Shown here one piece after another: positions 17,011 to 25,279 of a stretch of 64,000 nt of DNA; the first letter of the stretch is position 1; every line of letters begins with the position of its first letter. The stretch is from an uncultured Granulosicoccaceae bacterium (GTDB lineage Bacteria; Pseudomonadota; Gammaproteobacteria; Granulosicoccales; Granulosicoccaceae). The position numbers and the translations under genes are program-made. The notes under the pieces are model-generated. The model saw only the letters and a list, made by a program, of their open reading frames with translations, did no database searches and had not been told where the DNA came from. The stretch is from NCBI GenBank assembly GCA_938035525.1, contig CALHOI010000013.1, forward strand, positions 1-64,000, read 5' to 3'.

Positions 17011-18314
17011 GCCCTATAGAGATTGGGCTGCTTTCTGTAGCAGCGATAGTTTTTCTTATTTATCTCGGTGTTTATATCCCCATTGCTTTAGGTGTTGTAT
17101 CTTTTGTCTCTATCTGGTTAATGCGAGACAATTTTGACCTGGCCATGAACCTGTTAAAAGTTGCACTTAGCGACAGTGTCATGGAGTACACCTTCGCCAC
17201 CGTGCCGTTGTTTACATTCATGGGAATTGTGGTGTCCAAAGCCGGTTTGGGCAGCGATATTTACGATGTCATGAATGCCAGTTTCCGTAAAATAAAAGGC
17301 GGCATTGGTATGGCCACAGTCGGCGCCAACGCCGTTTTCGCCGCGGTAACGGGTTCTTCTATTGCATCAGCATCGGTGTTCTCAAAGGTTGCTGTACCGC
17401 AAATGCAACGCTACGACTACAACCCGCGTTTTGCTGTTGGTGTTGTTGCAGGCTCGTCCGTGCTGGGTATGATCATTCCCCCTTCAGCCATGCTAATCAT
17501 CTACTCCTTTGTTGCTGAACAGTCGGTAGGAGATATGTTTTTGGCTGGCATCGTGCCGGGTTTAATGTTGGCTGTTGCTTACATTGGCGCGATTGCATTT
17601 GCTGGAAAGTTTTTTCCAAACTTTGTCGGCGGTCGGCCAGCCGATGAGTATGAGCCAATGAGTACCGCGACCGTCGCAGCGAAGACGCTGCCTTTGGTGT
17701 TTTTAATTGTTGTGGTGTTAGGCGGTATTTACACTGGCTGGTTATCCCCGGTAGAAGCTGGTGCGGCAGGTGCTACTGTAGGGTTGCTTATTGCATTTAT
17801 TCGCGGTCGTATGACAGCGGCAACTTTTTGGGAGGCCTTGGTAGAAACCGGTCACATCACTGCCGCCATTTTATTTTTGATTACCGCCGCATCCATCTAT
17901 AGTCGCATGCTTGGCTTGGCAGCACTGCCCAACGAGCTGGGTGATATCATCGCGAATAATCAGTTCAGTTTTGCCATGATCATGGTGCTGTACGTACTGC
18001 TTATGTTGTTCCTTGGTACGTTGCTGGATACCGCATCGATTATTTTAATCGTGGTGCCGCTATTTCTTCCTATTATCGAATCATTGGGAATGAGCCCGGT
18101 ATGGTTTGGTATCGTGACAGTGGTAGGGGCCGAAATTGGTCTGCTAACACCGCCTTTGGGAATCAGTTGTTTTGTTATCAAATCAACACTGAATGACGAT
18201 CGAATAAAACTCAAAGATGTTTTTCTGGGCGCATTACCGTTTGCCTTTGTGATGCTGCTTGTACTGGTGCTGTTAATCATATTTCCATCGTTGAGCACTG
18301 CAATACTGCGTTAG
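17007..18314 (+). CDS. dctM: TRAP transporter large permease (DctM family), system 1
   Basis: 435 aa, about 12-13 membrane segments, full length for DctM. Typical family segments are 'GSSIASASVFSKVAVPQM', 'VVAGSSVLGMIIPPSAMLII' and 'GAEIGLLTPPLGISCFVIKS'. With DctQ it forms the Na+-driven inner-membrane translocator fed by DctP. It starts at a GTG overlapping the dctQ stop. The intradiol dioxygenase gene begins 10 nt downstream, which ties the transported substrate to that pathway. Confidence 0.92.
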   Translation: MSPIEIGLLSVAAIVFLIYLGVYIPIALGVVSFVSIWLMRDNFDLAMNLLKVALSDSVMEYTFATVPLFTFMGIVVSKAGLGSDIYDVMNASFRKIKGGIGMATVGANAVFAAVTGSSIASASVFSKVAVPQMQRYDYNPRFAVGVVAGSSVLGMIIPPSAMLIIYSFVAEQSVGDMFLAGIVPGLMLAVAYIGAIAFAGKFFPNFVGGRPADEYEPMSTATVAAKTLPLVFLIVVVLGGIYTGWLSPVEAGAAGATVGLLIAFIRGRMTAATFWEALVETGHITAAILFLITAASIYSRMLGLAALPNELGDIIANNQFSFAMIMVLYVLLMLFLGTLLDTASIILIVVPLFLPIIESLGMSPVWFGIVTVVGAEIGLLTPPLGISCFVIKSTLNDDRIKLKDVFLGALPFAFVMLLVLVLLIIFPSLSTAILR

Positions 18315-18324
18315 AGGACAAACA

Positions 18325-19194
18325 ATGCGTAACGTCACTAAAGACAACATAACGGATGTGTTCGCTGGTTATATGAGCGAGGACACCGATCCCCGAACCA
18401 AAGAAGTTTTAACCAGTCTTGCAAAGCACCTTCATGACTTTGCCAGAGAGACCAACCTAACTCACGATGAATGGCGTAAAGGCCTGGAATTTATGGAGTG
18501 GGCAGGTCGAATCACAAGCCCTGAACGTAATGAGTTTGTATTGCTCTCCGATGTAATGGGTCTATCTTCGCTGGTAGATATGATTCATTCGGTACCAGAG
18601 GCTACCAGCTCATCTGTACTGGGACCATTCCACGTATCAAACCCGCCGCCATTAGCCATAGGTGCAGACATGAAGCGTCACTACGAGGGTGATGTATTGC
18701 TGGTAGAAGGTGTTGTGTACGACACCGATAAAAAACCGCTGGCAGGTGCAACGCTGGATATTTGGCAAACAGCCCCGAATGGCCTTTATTCAAGTCAGGA
18801 CGAAGAGCAAGACATTAGTTCGTTTCATGCGCTTATGACAACCGATGAAAACGGCCGCTATGCCTTTACCACAGTCAAGCCAGTGGAATACACCGTGCCT
18901 AGCGATGGCCCGGTAGGACAGATACTTGATGCGGTCGGCCGACACCCTTGGCGACCGTCGCATCTACATTTTATTACCAGCGCTAAAGGGTGCAAGTCTG
19001 TTGTCACGGAAGTCTTCCCCGATGACGACCCTTATCTCGATCAAGATACCGTGTTTGGGGTTCGCGAAGATCTGGTGATGTCTTACGAGCGACAAGCAGC
19101 TGGGTCATTTCCTGACGGGTTCGAGCTCTCTGGCAAAGTGTCAGGGGAGTATTTGCGCGTCGAGTTTGATTTTGTGTTGGTCAAAGACGATTAA
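18325..19194 (+). CDS. Intradiol ring-cleavage dioxygenase (hydroxyquinol/catechol 1,2-dioxygenase type)
   Basis: 289 aa, cytosolic, non-haem Fe(III) enzyme opening catecholic rings between the hydroxyls. It has an N-terminal helical dimerisation domain and a beta-sandwich. The expected ligands are visible: Tyr in 'QTAPNGLYSSQ', Tyr in 'VKPVEYTVPSDGP', and two His in 'HPWRPSHLHF'. 'SSVLGPFHVSNPP' is the usual pre-domain motif of chlorocatechol/hydroxyquinol dioxygenases. It sits 10 nt after dctM with an AGAGGAC ribosome site, so it is co-transcribed with the transporter. Hydroxyquinol versus catechol preference cannot be settled from sequence alone. Confidence 0.86.
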   Translation: MRNVTKDNITDVFAGYMSEDTDPRTKEVLTSLAKHLHDFARETNLTHDEWRKGLEFMEWAGRITSPERNEFVLLSDVMGLSSLVDMIHSVPEATSSSVLGPFHVSNPPPLAIGADMKRHYEGDVLLVEGVVYDTDKKPLAGATLDIWQTAPNGLYSSQDEEQDISSFHALMTTDENGRYAFTTVKPVEYTVPSDGPVGQILDAVGRHPWRPSHLHFITSAKGCKSVVTEVFPDDDPYLDQDTVFGVREDLVMSYERQAAGSFPDGFELSGKVSGEYLRVEFDFVLVKDD

Positions 19195-19298
19195 TTGGTC
19201 GCCTGAGTATGTGGCTTGGATTATCGTTTTAATTAATTGTTTTAATTGATCGTATGAATCGACGGCGTCGGTTTATAGCGCGGGCTTAGGAGACAGGT

Positions 19299-19982
19299 TT
19301 ACGGAATAGATAATAAGTTAACCAGGTACAAACCGGTAGTGCGGTAGTGAGAGGCCAGATGCTCGGATGCACGATCTACATCGCGCTCTATAGCGGCTTC
19401 AAAAATATTGTCATGTTCTTCGGCGACATCACGCTTGGCATAGTCGGCGGATTTGCCGGCCAGGTTTCTATATCGAACGTTGAGCGAGTATAGCTGGTCG
19501 CAAAAGCGCAACAGAATTGGAGAGTCACAGGCAGCAATTAGTGCCATATGGAATGCCTTATGGTGTTGTTCGAACACCTGAGGGGGTTCTTGGTAAGCAC
19601 GACTCATGTGGTGATGGGAAAGCACCAGTCTGTCTTCCCATTCCTTTGAGCCTTTTTCAAAACTGGTGCGTAAGGCCAAGTCTTCGAGTTTGCAGCGAAG
19701 GTTAAGAATTTCTTCAAACTGCTCTTTGCTTGCTTTTGCAACGCGAAAGCCCCGCTGGTCTCGGCGCTCGACTAGTTGGTCTGAGGTTAGAAGGCTAAGC
19801 GCTTCCCGTACAGGAGACGCACCGGTGGAGTATGTGTGCTTAAGCGTCTCTACTTTTAGCTTCTCGCCGGGGGGAATGTCGCCAGATAATATGGCATCGC
19901 GAAGCGCCAGGTACGCACGCTGGGTTGTGGATTGGGTGGAAAGGTCAGCATCTTGCTCAGGGTTGAGTTTGGTTACGTCCAT
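19299..19982 (-). CDS. GntR-family transcriptional regulator, FCD subfamily
   Basis: 227 aa. The winged helix-turn-helix spans about 25-90, including 'AILSGDIPPGEKLKVETLKH' and 'TGASPVREALSLLTSDQLVE', then 'RRDQRGFRVAKAS'. The effector-binding FCD domain is all-helical and carries candidate metal/carboxylate ligands in 'HKAFHMALIAACDSP' and 'AEEHDNIFEAA'. It is convergent with the dioxygenase gene and divergent from the lyase-like gene at 20236, so it probably regulates this cluster. FCD regulators usually respond to organic acids. Confidence 0.9.
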   Translation of the reverse strand: MDVTKLNPEQDADLSTQSTTQRAYLALRDAILSGDIPPGEKLKVETLKHTYSTGASPVREALSLLTSDQLVERRDQRGFRVAKASKEQFEEILNLRCKLEDLALRTSFEKGSKEWEDRLVLSHHHMSRAYQEPPQVFEQHHKAFHMALIAACDSPILLRFCDQLYSLNVRYRNLAGKSADYAKRDVAEEHDNIFEAAIERDVDRASEHLASHYRTTGLYLVNLLSIP

Positions 19983-20235
19983 TTGAATCTCCTGTGCTCA
20001 TCACTTGGTGATGTTAAGTCTTGATAATATCGTTATTTTGATGTTAAATGCAAAAATATCAGATAAAAATGTTCCGGTTGTGCTGAATATTCTGAATTTG
20101 CTGAATGTGCTTAACGTTCCAGTTTGCTGCACGTTGAAGTCAGTTTGTTTCTTTATTTGTATGTGTGATTAATTTGTTTTGTAATTGATTGTTTTGTAAT
20201 TGATTGTTTTGTAATAACTAGTGGAGATAATTGCT
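19983..20235. promoter_or_regulatory. Divergent regulatory region between the gntR and homocitrate-synthase-like genes
   Basis: AT-rich stretch presumed to hold both promoters and the GntR operator. It contains a short series of TTCTGAATTTGCTGAAT-like 9-bp repeats near 20090 and a 15-bp direct repeat (20176-20215). No operator could be fixed by eye. Confidence 0.45.
20176..20215 (+). repeat. 15-bp tandem repeat, about 2.7 copies
   Basis: GTTTTGTAATTGATT occurs twice exactly (20176-20190, 20191-20205), then GTTTTGTAAT. It ends 20 nt upstream of the ATG at 20236, so copy number could alter the promoter or leader. Confidence 0.9.
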
Positions 20236-21453
20236 ATGCGCGAAACGCATTCTGTAGACGGTAAATGGTGGGTTAGTCCTTATAACTTCAAGTCAGATGT
20301 ACGCAATGAGCTGGCATTGCCTCCGAAAGTTGAAATACACGATGCCACTTTGCGTGATGGTGAGCAAACGCCGGGTGTGGTCTTCTCTATTGACGATAAA
20401 ATTAAAATAGCCACCAAACTCAGTGAAGTTGGCGTTGAGCGAATTGAGGCGGGTATGCCTGCCGTATCACCGCAAGATGCTCAGGCAATTAAAGAAATTT
20501 CCAAGCTGGGACTAAACTCTCGCATTTTTACGTTTGCTCGCGCAATGAAGCAGGACATCGACATGGCACTGGAGTGCGGTGCCGACGGCGTAATTATCGA
20601 AGTACCTATCGGTTACCCCAAGCTGGTCACGCAGTTCGGCTGGACTTGGCAGGATGTTTTTAACAAAAGTAAAGAAGTAATTAACTACGCCAAAGAGCAA
20701 GGCTTGTATACCGTGTTTTTTCCCTACGACACCACTCGGGCCAGAGAAGAAGATTTAACCAATCTTTGTAAAGCCATCACTAATGAAGCTATGCCGGATT
20801 CCATCGGTATTGTTGATACCATGGGTTGCGCAACACCCGAAGCAATCAAGTATATGGTTCGGTGGGTGAAAGGCATGACGGGTTTGCCAATTGAAATTCA
20901 TACGCACAACGATTTTGGTATGGGCGTAGCAACAGAACTTGCCGCGGTTACCGCTGGTGCAGAATGTGTACACAGCTGCGGTAATGGTTTAGGTGAGCGC
21001 ACCGGCAACGCCGCTCTGGAAGAATTAATGCTTGGGCTGGATTTACTCTACGGGTATGAAACCGGCTACAAGCTGGACAAGCTACCAGAGCTGGGTGATT
21101 TGTTGTCGTCGTTGTCTAACATCCCTATTGCACGTAACAAGCCGATTTTGGGTCACGGTAATTTTATCCGCGAATCGGGTATCGGTATTCAGTACGTCAT
21201 GGAAGACCCACTGGTTATGTTCGGTACGCATCCAGCCTTAACGGGGCGCAGTGGTGAAGTAGTGCTGGGCAAGAAAAGTGGTAAAGCTTCTATCGTATAC
21301 AAGCTGGGTGAACTCGGATTGGGCGAAGCCGAAGACGAACTGGTTACCGAAATGCTGACTCGTGTAAAGCAAAAGGGTATAGAGAAACGCGACATACTCA
21401 GCGATGCAGAATTTAAATCTATTGTTAGTGAAGTCAGAGACGCTGCTGCTTAG
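20236..21453 (+). CDS. Homocitrate/isopropylmalate-synthase-like (HMGL-type) acyltransferase
   Basis: About 405 aa. The DRE-TIM metallolyase signatures are present: 'DATLRDGEQTPGVVFS' near residue 40 and 'HTHNDFGMGVATELAAV' around 225, with 'GLGERTGNAALEELM' after it. The C-terminal part, 'GHGNFIRESGIGIQYVM', resembles homocitrate synthase (NifV/LysS) more than LeuA, and the LeuA regulatory domain is absent. It would condense acetyl-CoA, or another acyl-CoA, with a 2-oxo acid. The ATG at 20236 is 9 nt after a GGAG. In this setting a role in catabolism of ring-cleavage products is possible but unproven. The gene is followed by a GST. Confidence 0.8.
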   Translation: MRETHSVDGKWWVSPYNFKSDVRNELALPPKVEIHDATLRDGEQTPGVVFSIDDKIKIATKLSEVGVERIEAGMPAVSPQDAQAIKEISKLGLNSRIFTFARAMKQDIDMALECGADGVIIEVPIGYPKLVTQFGWTWQDVFNKSKEVINYAKEQGLYTVFFPYDTTRAREEDLTNLCKAITNEAMPDSIGIVDTMGCATPEAIKYMVRWVKGMTGLPIEIHTHNDFGMGVATELAAVTAGAECVHSCGNGLGERTGNAALEELMLGLDLLYGYETGYKLDKLPELGDLLSSLSNIPIARNKPILGHGNFIRESGIGIQYVMEDPLVMFGTHPALTGRSGEVVLGKKSGKASIVYKLGELGLGEAEDELVTEMLTRVKQKGIEKRDILSDAEFKSIVSEVRDAAA

Positions 21454-21495
21454 TCTTATTTTGTTTACGCCCCGGAGACAATCCAAGAGGTCACT

Positions 21496-22113
21496 ATGGA
21501 TATAACGCTTTATCATTCTCCGGGTGCGTGCTCAATGGCCACGTACATTTCGCTAATCGAGGCTGGTGCTGACTTTAATGTCAGCATCATCAGCTTGAAG
21601 AATAATGAACAATCATCCCCCGAGTATGCCGCGCTTAATCCAAAGAAAAAAGTCCCATTTCTGGTGGTTGATGGTAAGGGCTTAAGCGAAAACGTGGCAA
21701 TGCAAACCTGGATAGCTGAAAACTACCCGAGCGCAAATTTATTTCCAGCAGATAGCTGGGATCAAAAACGGGCTTTATCTTACATGGGTTGGTTTGGTTC
21801 AGGCATACACCCGCACATCACCCGTCACTTCAAACCGGCAAAGTTTACGTCGGTTACAGAGGCACATACCGATCTAAAGGCGAAAGGCAAAGCCATGTAT
21901 ATGGAGCAAATTGCACTCGTAGAGAGCGAGCTGGCTGATAGAACTTTTTTCTTTGATCATTTTACTGTTTGCGATTCGTATTTTTTCTGGATTTACGAGC
22001 GCGCGCTGCAGGAGGGTTTTGATCTAAGCGGTTTTAAGCAATGTACTGCGCACAATAATCTTTTGCGCACGCGTCCAAGCGTGCAGCAAGTGCTTGCGCG
22101 CACATCTAGCTAA
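21496..22113 (+). CDS. Glutathione S-transferase, beta-class-like
   Basis: 205 aa. The N-terminal thioredoxin fold carries 'YHSPGACSMATYISLIEAGA', typical of bacterial beta-class GSTs with the Cys10-type residue. 'NPKKKVPFLVVDGKGLSENVAMQTWI' is the glutathione-binding segment (VPFL cis-Pro, SEN). An all-helical C-domain follows. It begins 42 nt after the lyase gene and is followed after 19 nt by an esterase gene, so it belongs to the same operon. Isomerisation (maleylpyruvate-like) or conjugation in the aromatic pathway is plausible. Confidence 0.85.
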   Translation: MDITLYHSPGACSMATYISLIEAGADFNVSIISLKNNEQSSPEYAALNPKKKVPFLVVDGKGLSENVAMQTWIAENYPSANLFPADSWDQKRALSYMGWFGSGIHPHITRHFKPAKFTSVTEAHTDLKAKGKAMYMEQIALVESELADRTFFFDHFTVCDSYFFWIYERALQEGFDLSGFKQCTAHNNLLRTRPSVQQVLARTSS

Positions 22114-22132
22114 AATTGGCCTTATGTAATAA

Positions 22133-23077
22133 ATGGTAAGTGCCGAAGCCAAATTGATAAGACACTCTCTTTGCAAAGATGATCTTGATTCAGCATCATT
22201 ACAGCAAAAGAGAGAGCAATGGGAAACGGCCAGCAAAGCGATTCCCACACCTGAAGGTGTTACTGTTCAAACAGTGGAAATAGGTGGTGTGCTCTGTTCC
22301 ATTTGTACGTGTACCGATTTTAAAAGTGATTTGGTAGATGAGCGTACGGGGGATAAATTAGAAAATAAGGTTCACATTAATCAGCGGCATACGGACAAAG
22401 TCATTGTTTATTGTCACGGCGGCGGACTTGAAGGCTCGGCCGAAACGTTTAGAGTCTGGGGTGCTCGGCTCGCATTGTGCACTGGATGTCGGGTTGTGTT
22501 GGTCGATTTCCGCTTAGCACCAGAAAACCCGTTTCCGGCTGCAATCAACGATGTTTTTTCAGTTTGTCGCTCGCTGGCCACTGTCCTGGATGACGTTACG
22601 CAGATTGTGATTGGTGCAGATTCTACTGGCAGTGCGTTGGGTCTGGCATCAATGGTGGAGTTCAGGCAACACAAAGACATCAATGTGGTTAGTGGCTTCT
22701 TTTTGTCACCATCAATAGACCTTACGTTTTCAGGCGACTCTATTGTTTCTAACCATGCTAATGACAAGCTGGTGTCCCTGTTGGTTTTAAAGCACTACGC
22801 GCGCAATTACTGCGACAGCGAAAAACTGAATAACCTGCTTGTATCGCCGTTGTTTGCTGACCTCAGCCATCTGCCTCCAATACTGGTTTTGGTGGATGAT
22901 GGTGAATTACTGCTAGATGATGCCAAGCGCCTGAATAAAAAGCTTAAAGAGGTGGGTGGAACGTGCGATCTGCGTGTGACACATGGCCTATGGCATGCCT
23001 GGCCGCTCTGGGGTGAATTCCCGGAAGCTTCAACATCGTTGGACGCAATAGCGGAGCACGTGCAGCAATTAAATTAA
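22133..23077 (+). CDS. Alpha/beta hydrolase, HSL/GDXG esterase family
   Basis: 314 aa. The HGG oxyanion motif is 'VYCHGGGLEGSAETFRVWG'. 'VVLVDFRLAPENPFPAAIND' is the family hallmark. The nucleophile elbow is 'GADSTGSALGLAS', a variant of GDSAGG with Thr and Ser replacing Ala and Gly. The catalytic Asp is probably in 'VDDGELLLDD' and the His in 'HGLWHAWPLW'. No clear ribosome site precedes the ATG, 19 nt after the GST stop, so coupling is likely. Probably a short-chain esterase or lactonase of the cluster. Confidence 0.82.
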   Translation: MVSAEAKLIRHSLCKDDLDSASLQQKREQWETASKAIPTPEGVTVQTVEIGGVLCSICTCTDFKSDLVDERTGDKLENKVHINQRHTDKVIVYCHGGGLEGSAETFRVWGARLALCTGCRVVLVDFRLAPENPFPAAINDVFSVCRSLATVLDDVTQIVIGADSTGSALGLASMVEFRQHKDINVVSGFFLSPSIDLTFSGDSIVSNHANDKLVSLLVLKHYARNYCDSEKLNNLLVSPLFADLSHLPPILVLVDDGELLLDDAKRLNKKLKEVGGTCDLRVTHGLWHAWPLWGEFPEASTSLDAIAEHVQQLN

Positions 23078-23171
23078 TTTGTTCGAAACTTTTGACGGCC
23101 AGAGCTGTCATCAAAACAGGGTGGTGGTTGTAACGTTAGCCATACCTAATCAAAACAGGAGAAATCTACAA

Positions 23172-23882
23172 ATGATAAAAAATAAGCAAATGAAACAGAC
23201 TGTCGCTATAAGCGCTGCGGCAATTGGCCTGGCGTTAACCGGCTCTTTAATCAGCGTAAACGCATCGGCTCAAGACGCCGACATGTCGTTCTTTATAACC
23301 AGTGCTGGTCCGGGTAAGGGCGGCGATCTTGGAGGTTTGGAGGGTGCAGACGCTCACTGTGCATCGTTAGCAAAAGCTGCAGGCTCAGAAAAAACCAGTT
23401 GGAAAGCCTACTTGAGTGTCAGCGCAAAAATTGATCGATCAGGCGATAGCCCAAAGGTGGTATCTGGTGTTGATGCGCGAGACCGTATTGGCACAGGTCC
23501 ATGGTACAACGCCAAAGGCGTCCTTATAGCCAACAATGTTGAAGAGCTGCATTCTGATGGCAACGCTATTAACCTTGAAAATGGTCTGGATGAGAATGGT
23601 ATGCAGGTTAATGGTCGTGGCTCAAAGCCAAACCGACATGACATCCTCACGGGTTCTACCCCACAGGGTCAATACTCCACAGCTGGTGGCGATACCACTT
23701 GCTCTGGTTGGACCAGTAGCGGCGAAGGCTCTGCCATTGTCGGGCATCACGATCTGGTTGGCCTGAGCGATGACAGACACATGGTTAGCTGGAATTCGGC
23801 TCATGGTTCAGCAGGTTGCAGCGCTGAAGCATTCCCTCGCACTGGTGGTGATGGCTTGTTTTATTGTTTCGCCAGCGAATAG
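23172..23882 (+). CDS. Secreted protein with a lectin/endostatin-like domain
   Basis: 236 aa. The signal peptide runs from 'MKQTVAISAAAIGLALTG' to about NASAQDAD. The mature part starts 'MSFFITSAGPGKGGDLGGLEGADAHC', which is the pattern of bacterial secreted C-type-lectin/endostatin-fold proteins in which 'LGGLxGADAxC' opens the domain. Paired Cys residues ('AHC', 'TTCSGW', 'AGCSAEAF', 'LFYCF') suggest two disulfides. The ORF track start at 23079 lies inside the esterase downstream region; ATG 23172 follows CAGGAGAAA. Ligand unknown. Confidence 0.72.
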   Translation: MIKNKQMKQTVAISAAAIGLALTGSLISVNASAQDADMSFFITSAGPGKGGDLGGLEGADAHCASLAKAAGSEKTSWKAYLSVSAKIDRSGDSPKVVSGVDARDRIGTGPWYNAKGVLIANNVEELHSDGNAINLENGLDENGMQVNGRGSKPNRHDILTGSTPQGQYSTAGGDTTCSGWTSSGEGSAIVGHHDLVGLSDDRHMVSWNSAHGSAGCSAEAFPRTGGDGLFYCFASE

Positions 23883-23895
23883 TCTGAAATAAAAA

Positions 23896-23928
23896 AGACC
23901 CTGTTTCGGAAAATTTCCGATGCAGGGC
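23896..23928. terminator. Hairpin downstream of the secreted-protein gene
   Basis: Imperfect stem-loop: CCCTG/CAGGG outer stem and TCGGAA/TTTCCGA inner stem, 14 nt past the stop. A6 lies upstream, but the T-run downstream is poor, so efficiency on the plus strand is doubtful. Confidence 0.5.
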
Positions 23929-24010
23929 ACTCCTTAATTTCTCCACCTATGGTGCGACGGCTGTTTAAAATGCTATCGTGACTCTCTGCGCAGACGCGAG
24001 CACCTCATGC

Positions 24011-25228
24011 ATGCATCGTAACAAGCTGAGTTTTCTGTTTTTAAATATCGGTCATTTTCTCGACCACTTCTTCATGTTGATTTTTGCAACTGCTGCAGCC
24101 TTGGCATTAACCAAGGAGTGGAGCATAAGTTATGCCGAGCTCATCCCTTATGCTACGCCGGGTTTTATTGCCTTTGGTGTGTGCGCTATTCCCGCCGGAT
24201 GGCTTGCTGACAAGTGGAGCAGGGAAGGGATGATGGTCATTTTTTTTATTGGTATTGGGCTCAGTTCAGTGCTAACAGGCATGGCGAGTACGCCGGTACA
24301 AATTGCTCTGGGGCTAACGTTGATTGGTGTATTCGCTGCAATCTATCACCCGGTTGGCCTTGCTATGGTCGTACAGGGTCGAGTTAAAACCGGTGTGCCT
24401 CTGGCGATTAATGGCATTTTCGGCAATATGGGTGTTGCTTGTGCTGCGCTGCTGACTGGGTTGATGATCGATACAGCTGGCTGGCGTAGCGCGTTTATCA
24501 TTTCAGGTGCTGTAGCGATCGGATTTGGTGTGGTGTATTGGTGGTTTGTTCGATCAGGTAGTTTGTCAGTAACCAAAACAATAGCAAAACACTCAAACGT
24601 CGCTGCGGCACCTACCGGCGCAACGCGCAGCGCGCCATTTTCAATGGCTATGTTGTTTAGAGTATTTGGAATTATTTTTTTTACTACTGCCATTGGCGGG
24701 CTCATCTTTCAAAGCACCACCTTCGCGTTACCAAAGGTGTTTGCAGAACGGTTATCAGACTTTGCCTTTAGTGCTACCACGGTGGGTTGGTACACGTTTA
24801 TTGTGTTCTCCGTGGCAGCCTTTGCTCAGCTTGTTATCGGTTTTTTGGTTGATAACTATTCTGTGCGAATAGTGTTTGCCAGCGTGGCCATTTTACAAGC
24901 CTTGTTTTTTGCCATCATGGTTCAGCTTGAAGGGATAGCTGCGTTTTTTGTTGCGCTTGCTTTTATGTTGGTGGTGTTCGGCCAGATACCCATAAACGAT
25001 GTCTTGGTTGGTCGTATGGCTCGCAGTGAATGGCGAAGTAGAGCGTACGCTGCGCGATACGTGGTCACGTTTTCGGTGATGGCATCCGCTGTACCGCTGA
25101 TAGCCTGGTTACACAATACCTGGGGATTCAGTGCTTTATTTGTTGTGCTGGCTATTGCAGCCATGCTGATCTTTTTTGCCGCCCTGATGCTGCCTGACTT
25201 TGATGAAGCAGAAGGCTTGGTTTCTTGA
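24011..25228 (+). CDS. Major facilitator superfamily (MFS) permease
   Basis: About 405 aa, 12 predicted membrane helices in two halves. Segments such as 'FLNIGHFLDHFFMLIFATAA', 'GFIAFGVCAIPAGWLADKW' and 'GVFAAIYHPVGLAMVVQ' fit the family, with the 'GWLADKWSREG' loop matching the conserved motif between helices 2 and 3. It resembles fosmidomycin-resistance/nitrate-type branches ('AAIYHPVG'). The track's GTG at 23978 gives 11 extra residues; the ATG at 24011 starts the membrane part. Substrate unknown. It is convergent with the amidohydrolase gene. Confidence 0.8.
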   Translation: MHRNKLSFLFLNIGHFLDHFFMLIFATAAALALTKEWSISYAELIPYATPGFIAFGVCAIPAGWLADKWSREGMMVIFFIGIGLSSVLTGMASTPVQIALGLTLIGVFAAIYHPVGLAMVVQGRVKTGVPLAINGIFGNMGVACAALLTGLMIDTAGWRSAFIISGAVAIGFGVVYWWFVRSGSLSVTKTIAKHSNVAAAPTGATRSAPFSMAMLFRVFGIIFFTTAIGGLIFQSTTFALPKVFAERLSDFAFSATTVGWYTFIVFSVAAFAQLVIGFLVDNYSVRIVFASVAILQALFFAIMVQLEGIAAFFVALAFMLVVFGQIPINDVLVGRMARSEWRSRAYAARYVVTFSVMASAVPLIAWLHNTWGFSALFVVLAIAAMLIFFAALMLPDFDEAEGLVS

Positions 25229-25279
25229 TCATTCGATTGCAGCTCTGGGTACATTGCGTTGATAAAACGCACCAGTGAG

